Positions 60,627 to 64,000 of a stretch of 64,000 nucleotides of DNA are shown here, piece by piece. Below the pieces are notes generated by a model. The model was not told the origin of the DNA and did no database searches. It saw only the letters and a list, made by a program, of their open reading frames with translations. The stretch is from Synergistaceae bacterium (lineage in GTDB: Bacteria; Synergistota; Synergistia; Synergistales; Aminobacteriaceae), in assembly GCA_017449135.1 (NCBI GenBank), contig JAFSKE010000041.1:34326-98325 (forward strand). Reading direction: 5' to 3'. The first letter of the stretch is position 1. Each line of letters opens with the position of its first letter. The position numbers were made by a program, and so were the translations under genes.

Positions 60627-60872
60627 TCATTCTGCCAATTTATTTTGAATGAAGTCAACCATTTCGCCAACGTTCTTCATTGCGTTGACTTCTTCGATGT
60701 TGAATTTAACTCCAAATTTATTCTGAATGGCAACCACAAGGTTTATTTGTTCGAGGCTGTCCCAGTCTTCGATGTCAGCAGATGATGTAGTGTCCGTGAG
60801 CGTTATGCTATCATCATCAAAATTGTTTCTGAAAATTATGTTCAGTTCGTTAAAAATTTCAGCTCTTGTCAT
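60627..60872 (-). CDS. Acyl carrier protein
   Basis: 81 aa. Phosphopantetheine site Ser39 in DWDSLEQI; acidic four-helix pattern. Follows the FkbH gene with a 14-bp overlap and its stop overlaps the MaoC start. In such clusters the ACP receives a glyceryl group from FkbH, which is then modified on the carrier. Confidence 0.93.
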   Translation of the reverse strand: MTRAEIFNELNIIFRNNFDDDSITLTDTTSSADIEDWDSLEQINLVVAIQNKFGVKFNIEEVNAMKNVGEMVDFIQNKLAE

Positions 60873-62646
60873 TTTCTACCTCAATGTGTTTATTTCGATT
60901 TTCGTAGTTTTCAGGAATGGAGTATTTCCAGCTTGTTTTTCCGTCATTGTCAGATAGCAGCTCAAAGCCCATATTCTGATAAAAGTCTTTCACCATAGCA
61001 TTCTTGGCCGTAGGGAAGTAGTAGCCTACCAACTCTTTAATTCCTCTTACTTGACACGTGTGAATTAACGTATCCATCATGGCATATTCCATATCGCGTT
61101 TTAGGACGCGGCACGACATCAGCCATAAGATAATATGGCAAGTGTTTCCCTTTATCTCTCCTATCGTAACTGCGACAACGCCATTATCGCCAAACTTATC
61201 TTCCAGCTTACCGTAGAGAGTGATGTAATTCCTGTCCATTGTCATTGCTTCAATTTCAGCTTGAATGAACCGTTTTGTAGTCAAATTAAACTGATTTGTT
61301 TTATTTGTAAGCTGAGCAATACGCTCCATGTACATCGTCTCAAAAGGTTTAATTATTGCTCTCATTTGAAGCGAATCAAGATATTCTCCGTAATCCGTGA
61401 AAGATGCCTGCTGCTTAGCACGTTCAATGTTTTCACGATACATTTCATTTCTCTTCAAATCATCAGAGGAAATATACGTTGCTTCAAAAAATCCGCTGCG
61501 GTCTATTGTCTGTATATATTGATGAGATTCACCGATTTCAGGTGCGGATACACCTTTCAACTGTTCAGACACAATGTGCCTCTCTGCTGGATTATCATCA
61601 ATGAAAACAAGACTCTCGGGGAGCAATGAAAGCTCATTTGCTATATCGGCCATGTTTTTGTCCTTCGGCTCCCAGTTCGCTTTTATAATGAGCATATCAT
61701 CTGGCTTTAGGATTCCCTCTGGGTGATTCAATCCAGCAAGAGCATTAGCCTCTTCATTCTTTGAATCAACGCAGAGAACAAGGCCAAGTTGTTTTAGTGA
61801 TTTCAAATAACTCTGAAATTCTGAATAAACCTGTCCTGTTGATTCTTCCTTACCGATTTTTATGTTCTCAACACCATCATCCCCGATAACTCCGCCCCAG
61901 AGAGTATTATCGAGATCAAGAACCAGACCTTTCTTGTTTTTCCCGAGTAAGGACTTGATTATATTCGCAACATTAAAGGCCAAGTACGGAATTGCATCAA
62001 CACACAGAGCATATTTATACATGTACCAGTAAAACGGATTAGACCATTCTTTAAGACCGTAATCAGCACTAATGTAGTTTATGTCACAAATGAAGAAATT
62101 ATTGTGCCTCTGTGCGTAGTCGTAAAAGGCCATATTCAGCCTTGTCAGAAAATTAACCGCTCCGTGAGGATCGCTTGCATCTTTATTGCCCAGAAGTCTG
62201 TAAAGAGGCATCTCAAAGTTATTTTGTATAATAGGGCAGTTAAAGCGATTAAAGATGCTCTCCCAAACGGATTTATATTTCTCAATTTCCGCTTGCACCA
62301 GTGTGTTTATAGTTTCTGGCGAATCTGTTAATTCTGGGTAGTTTTGAATATTTCTGTTACTTGTGTGTATGTACACAATATCTGGCTTAAATTCATTAAG
62401 CTCTGGCGTTGAGAAAATAGCATCTTCATAAAATTTTCCGTACCCTGATTCGTAAAATTCAGCCTTGATTCCTTGATTCAATAAAAACAAATCAAGGGAC
62501 TGCTTTATGTTTGCTGTTGTAGAACCGCCAAGAATAGCAATTTTTTTCTCGATCCAGTTCTGTTTCCCTTCCAGCAAAGTGCGCCGTATTTTTCTCTTAT
62601 TTTGCAATATATATTGCGGATCAAATGGGTATTCTAATTCTTTCAT
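60859..62646 (-). CDS. FkbH-like protein (HAD-IIIC phosphatase/glyceryl transferase)
   Basis: 595 aa. N-terminal SGNH-like domain (about 35-230, AILGGSTTANI), HAD domain with nucleophile in LVLDLDNTLWGG (244-248) and FIDDNPAER, then a GNAT-like C-terminal domain (about 430-575). FkbH proteins load a glyceryl unit from bisphosphoglycerate onto an ACP. Start ATG 62646 overlaps the previous gene by 4 bp. Confidence 0.92.
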   Translation of the reverse strand: MKELEYPFDPQYILQNKRKIRRTLLEGKQNWIEKKIAILGGSTTANIKQSLDLFLLNQGIKAEFYESGYGKFYEDAIFSTPELNEFKPDIVYIHTSNRNIQNYPELTDSPETINTLVQAEIEKYKSVWESIFNRFNCPIIQNNFEMPLYRLLGNKDASDPHGAVNFLTRLNMAFYDYAQRHNNFFICDINYISADYGLKEWSNPFYWYMYKYALCVDAIPYLAFNVANIIKSLLGKNKKGLVLDLDNTLWGGVIGDDGVENIKIGKEESTGQVYSEFQSYLKSLKQLGLVLCVDSKNEEANALAGLNHPEGILKPDDMLIIKANWEPKDKNMADIANELSLLPESLVFIDDNPAERHIVSEQLKGVSAPEIGESHQYIQTIDRSGFFEATYISSDDLKRNEMYRENIERAKQQASFTDYGEYLDSLQMRAIIKPFETMYMERIAQLTNKTNQFNLTTKRFIQAEIEAMTMDRNYITLYGKLEDKFGDNGVVAVTIGEIKGNTCHIILWLMSCRVLKRDMEYAMMDTLIHTCQVRGIKELVGYYFPTAKNAMVKDFYQNMGFELLSDNDGKTSWKYSIPENYENRNKHIEVENDKS

Positions 62647-63485
62647 AGCCCTTTAATTTCATAAAGAACAGTCTGGTTCTGTGTCCAGTCTAGTTTTCCT
62701 TTAGTGAATATCAGTGTATTTTCCCCATTGTTATTGAGCATGTCATTTTTAATCAATGGATAGCTTTTTGCTAAGTCAACTATTACCATTTTATTATCAC
62801 GCCAAATACCATGAGTAGCTACTTTATTTTCTATGAGCCAAGAGTTATGCACATTACACCCCGACTCTACTTCAATATCGCGAACATACATAGAATACAT
62901 TCTATTTTCGGTATTACCATTTTCATCAGTATAACATCCAAAAAAGTACTTCGGATGTCTGTATGGAACTCTTACCTCTTGCTCTACAAAATGGCCAAAA
63001 GTCAAACCTTGAAATGCTTCAATATTGAATAAAAGTTGTTTTGCATTCTTATTTTGAAGAAAATAATAAAATGGTGATGAATGACTCCACGCATCCTGGT
63101 TGCTCATGTTCTTCAAAAGTTCGGCATCTTTCCCCCAAACCATAAAAGAGTACATAGGGTGCTGTGTCCTCTGAAAATCTTTTCTATTAGCGAGAACCCA
63201 GTTCGACAATGTTCCGACTTCACCTTTAGTTTTTCTTACATCAAAGCCATGTCCTCTACACCAATCCCACGAAAAAACTGGGAAAAGGAGCGTACCTTTG
63301 TCTGTAACTGTTTCCTGAAAACAATCTATAAAATCATTGAGAAGTTGATTTCGTTCATCTTTTTTATTGATTCCTAAACTTTCTGCGGCATTAAACAAAA
63401 AAGTTTTAATGTCTGATGATACATATAGAATATCTCCAGCAACAACTCCGCATTTTTTTAATGTCTCTTTTAAGGCAATAAACAT
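62643..63485 (-). CDS. AAC(3)-family acetyltransferase-like protein
   Basis: About 280 aa. Antibiotic_NAT fold: LFPVFSWDWCRGHGFDVRKTKGEVGTL, RTQHPMYSFMVWG, AWSHSSPFYYFL, FGHFVEQEVRVPYRHPKYF. In glycan clusters such proteins acylate amino sugars rather than drugs; resistance is not implied. ATG 63485 shares one base with the upstream stop (TGATG). Confidence 0.88.
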   Translation of the reverse strand: MFIALKETLKKCGVVAGDILYVSSDIKTFLFNAAESLGINKKDERNQLLNDFIDCFQETVTDKGTLLFPVFSWDWCRGHGFDVRKTKGEVGTLSNWVLANRKDFQRTQHPMYSFMVWGKDAELLKNMSNQDAWSHSSPFYYFLQNKNAKQLLFNIEAFQGLTFGHFVEQEVRVPYRHPKYFFGCYTDENGNTENRMYSMYVRDIEVESGCNVHNSWLIENKVATHGIWRDNKMVIVDLAKSYPLIKNDMLNNNGENTLIFTKGKLDWTQNQTVLYEIKGL

Positions 63486-63859
63486 CACATTGCCTCAAGC
63501 AATTTGTTATCTGCTAATTTCTTAATTATCGGCAGTAAATCATATGCAGAAACACCTATAATGTTGCTTATATCGTATACGTCATTTTTCCCATCAGCAT
63601 ATGCGATAAAATCCATCATGGCCGTGATTTCACTGTAACTGCCTTTTTGTGAAATTGTTGGATAAAGGCCGCGTTTCCCAAGTTGAGGTTCTCCGAGAAC
63701 TGTTATTTTGTATTTTCTGTTCTTTTCCAACGTTTCAATGAGCTTTGTTATGACATCGTAACTGCCTTGAAAACCCTCTACACTAACAAAATTCATATCA
63801 TCTGCAGATGTGTGATATTCAGGATATGCTCCAAATTTAGAACGACTGTAGCAAACAAA
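63485..63859 (-). pseudogene. DUF4910-type (aminopeptidase-like) protein, C-terminal remnant
   Basis: About 124 codons are readable, starting after a stop at 63860: YSRSKFGAYPEYHTSADDMNFVSVEGFQGS... PQLGKRGLYPTIS, IIGVSAYDLLPIIKKL. This is the last third of a DUF4910 protein (usually about 430 aa). The start and the catalytic N-terminal part are absent within the window, so the gene is truncated here. A 103-aa product could start at ATG 63796. Confidence 0.75.
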
Positions 63860-63888
63860 TCAATGTCATTAAGTTAAGAGAAACAAAA

Positions 63889-63919
63889 AGAGCCTCTGAA
63901 AATCTCAGAGGTTCTTTTA
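63889..63919. terminator. Bidirectional terminator hairpin
   Basis: Stem of 11 bp (AGAGCCTCTGA / TCAGAGGTTCT) with loop AAATC, A-rich on the left and T-rich on the right. It lies just upstream of the truncated glycan operon. The remaining 63920-64000 has no recognisable gene. Confidence 0.75.
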
Positions 63920-64000
63920 TAATTATTTAAAAAATCCTGAGGTAAAAATGATACATAAAAATGAACTAAAAATAAAGATAAAAAATTGATATTGGAAATG

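Larger units (their letters stand above)
60072..60630 (-). pseudogene. MaoC-like dehydratase, broken by a MITE and a frameshift
   Basis: Start ATG 60630 overlaps the ACP stop (ATGA). It reads MNEYRITDLNVGMKEQFSYTV...SDKLD, then enters the 126-bp insertion (60424-60549) and stops. After it the frame resumes as MFKELTGDINPLHTDEAF (the conserved hot-dog catalytic segment), and changes frame at the G7 run (C7 at 60284-60290 on the plus strand) to continue LLPGKYCLIQGLDVKFVKPVF to TAA at 60072. Removing the insert and adding one G restores a normal MaoC of about 140 aa. Confidence 0.88.

Noticed and set aside
61135..61629. 164-codon plus-strand frame inside the FkbH gene
   Set aside because: The opposite strand encodes a well-conserved HAD/FkbH protein; the plus frame shows no recognisable domain and is Cys/Phe-rich as expected from antisense.
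62643..63485. Aminoglycoside resistance gene
   Set aside because: The AAC(3) fold is clear, but the genomic context (FkbH, ACP, MaoC, SDR) indicates a sugar or acyl-carrier substrate; no evidence of drug resistance.
1..64000. CRISPR array, diversity-generating retroelement, rRNA or tRNA genes
   Set aside because: No regularly spaced repeats, no reverse transcriptase and no clear tRNA/rRNA sequence were seen; a tRNAscan or Rfam run would be needed to exclude a degenerate tRNA.

Overview
The window is mostly one large, plus-strand prophage with an HK97-type head and a siphovirus-type tail (about position 1 to 56.8 kb; its left end lies outside the window). It is followed by a minus-strand block holding a phage-type repressor, two accessory genes and a decaying surface-glycan/acyl-modification cluster (56.8-64 kb). 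The small-gene families (DUF5049, DUF3846, Lar-like, 'virulence-related' C-terminal domain, phi13-type tail tube), tandem large serine recombinases and anaerobic ribonucleotide reductase point to an anaerobic, probably gut-type bacterium, Bacillota (Clostridia/Negativicutes) or Synergistota. The exact taxon cannot be fixed from the sequence.

Layout. 0-10 kb: phage nucleotide metabolism and DNA modification (NrdD 3' part, NrdG, a Panacea protein, three beta-class DNA methylases, ThyX, a C5-cytosine methylase). 10.0-14.34 kb: a recombinase-in-trio (RIT-like) transposon with 24-bp inverted ends, inserted in a phage gene whose two halves are still readable on either side. 14.6-16.3 kb: small phage genes. 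16.3-28.5 kb: terminase, free-standing AP2/HNH endonuclease, a fifth methylase, dCMP deaminase, portal, ClpP-type protease, capsid, head fibre, connectors, tail tube and tail-assembly chaperones. 28.6-43.1 kb: tape measure, Dit, Tal, and large receptor-binding proteins (BppU-like, CotH-like, InlB-like and BspA-LRR modules). 43.2-45.2 kb: membrane protein, holin, SH3 protein and amidase. 45.4-56.6 kb: full-length NAD-dependent DNA ligase, two paralogous 'virulence-related' proteins and four tandem large serine recombinases.

The late genes carry unusual expression devices. The tail-tube gene and the tape-measure gene are each interrupted by an ORF-less group I-type intron (353 and 317 nt) whose removal restores one reading frame. 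The tail-assembly chaperone uses a -1 frameshift on an A7 slip site. The CotH-like protein is cut by an in-frame TAA that is itself part of a perfect Shine-Dalgarno followed by ATG. Five copies of one promoter-like module (TTGACT-N17-GATTAT with AGAGT at the end of the spacer) precede the RIT-interrupted gene, the 14.6-kb genes, ligA and both 'virulence-related' genes, which suggests a shared regulon. The second serine recombinase has lost its catalytic serine and arginines but keeps a zinc-ribbon tail; the first has the catalytic residues and no zinc tail. They overlap by 4 nt and may work as a pair.

Right side. XRE repressor, SWIM-domain protein and PLD-like protein precede a minus-strand acyl-modification operon (DUF4910 remnant, AAC(3)-like acetyltransferase, FkbH, ACP, MaoC dehydratase, SDR). 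The MaoC gene is broken twice: by a 126-bp MITE-like insertion with an 11-bp target duplication, and by a frameshift in a 7-bp homopolymer.
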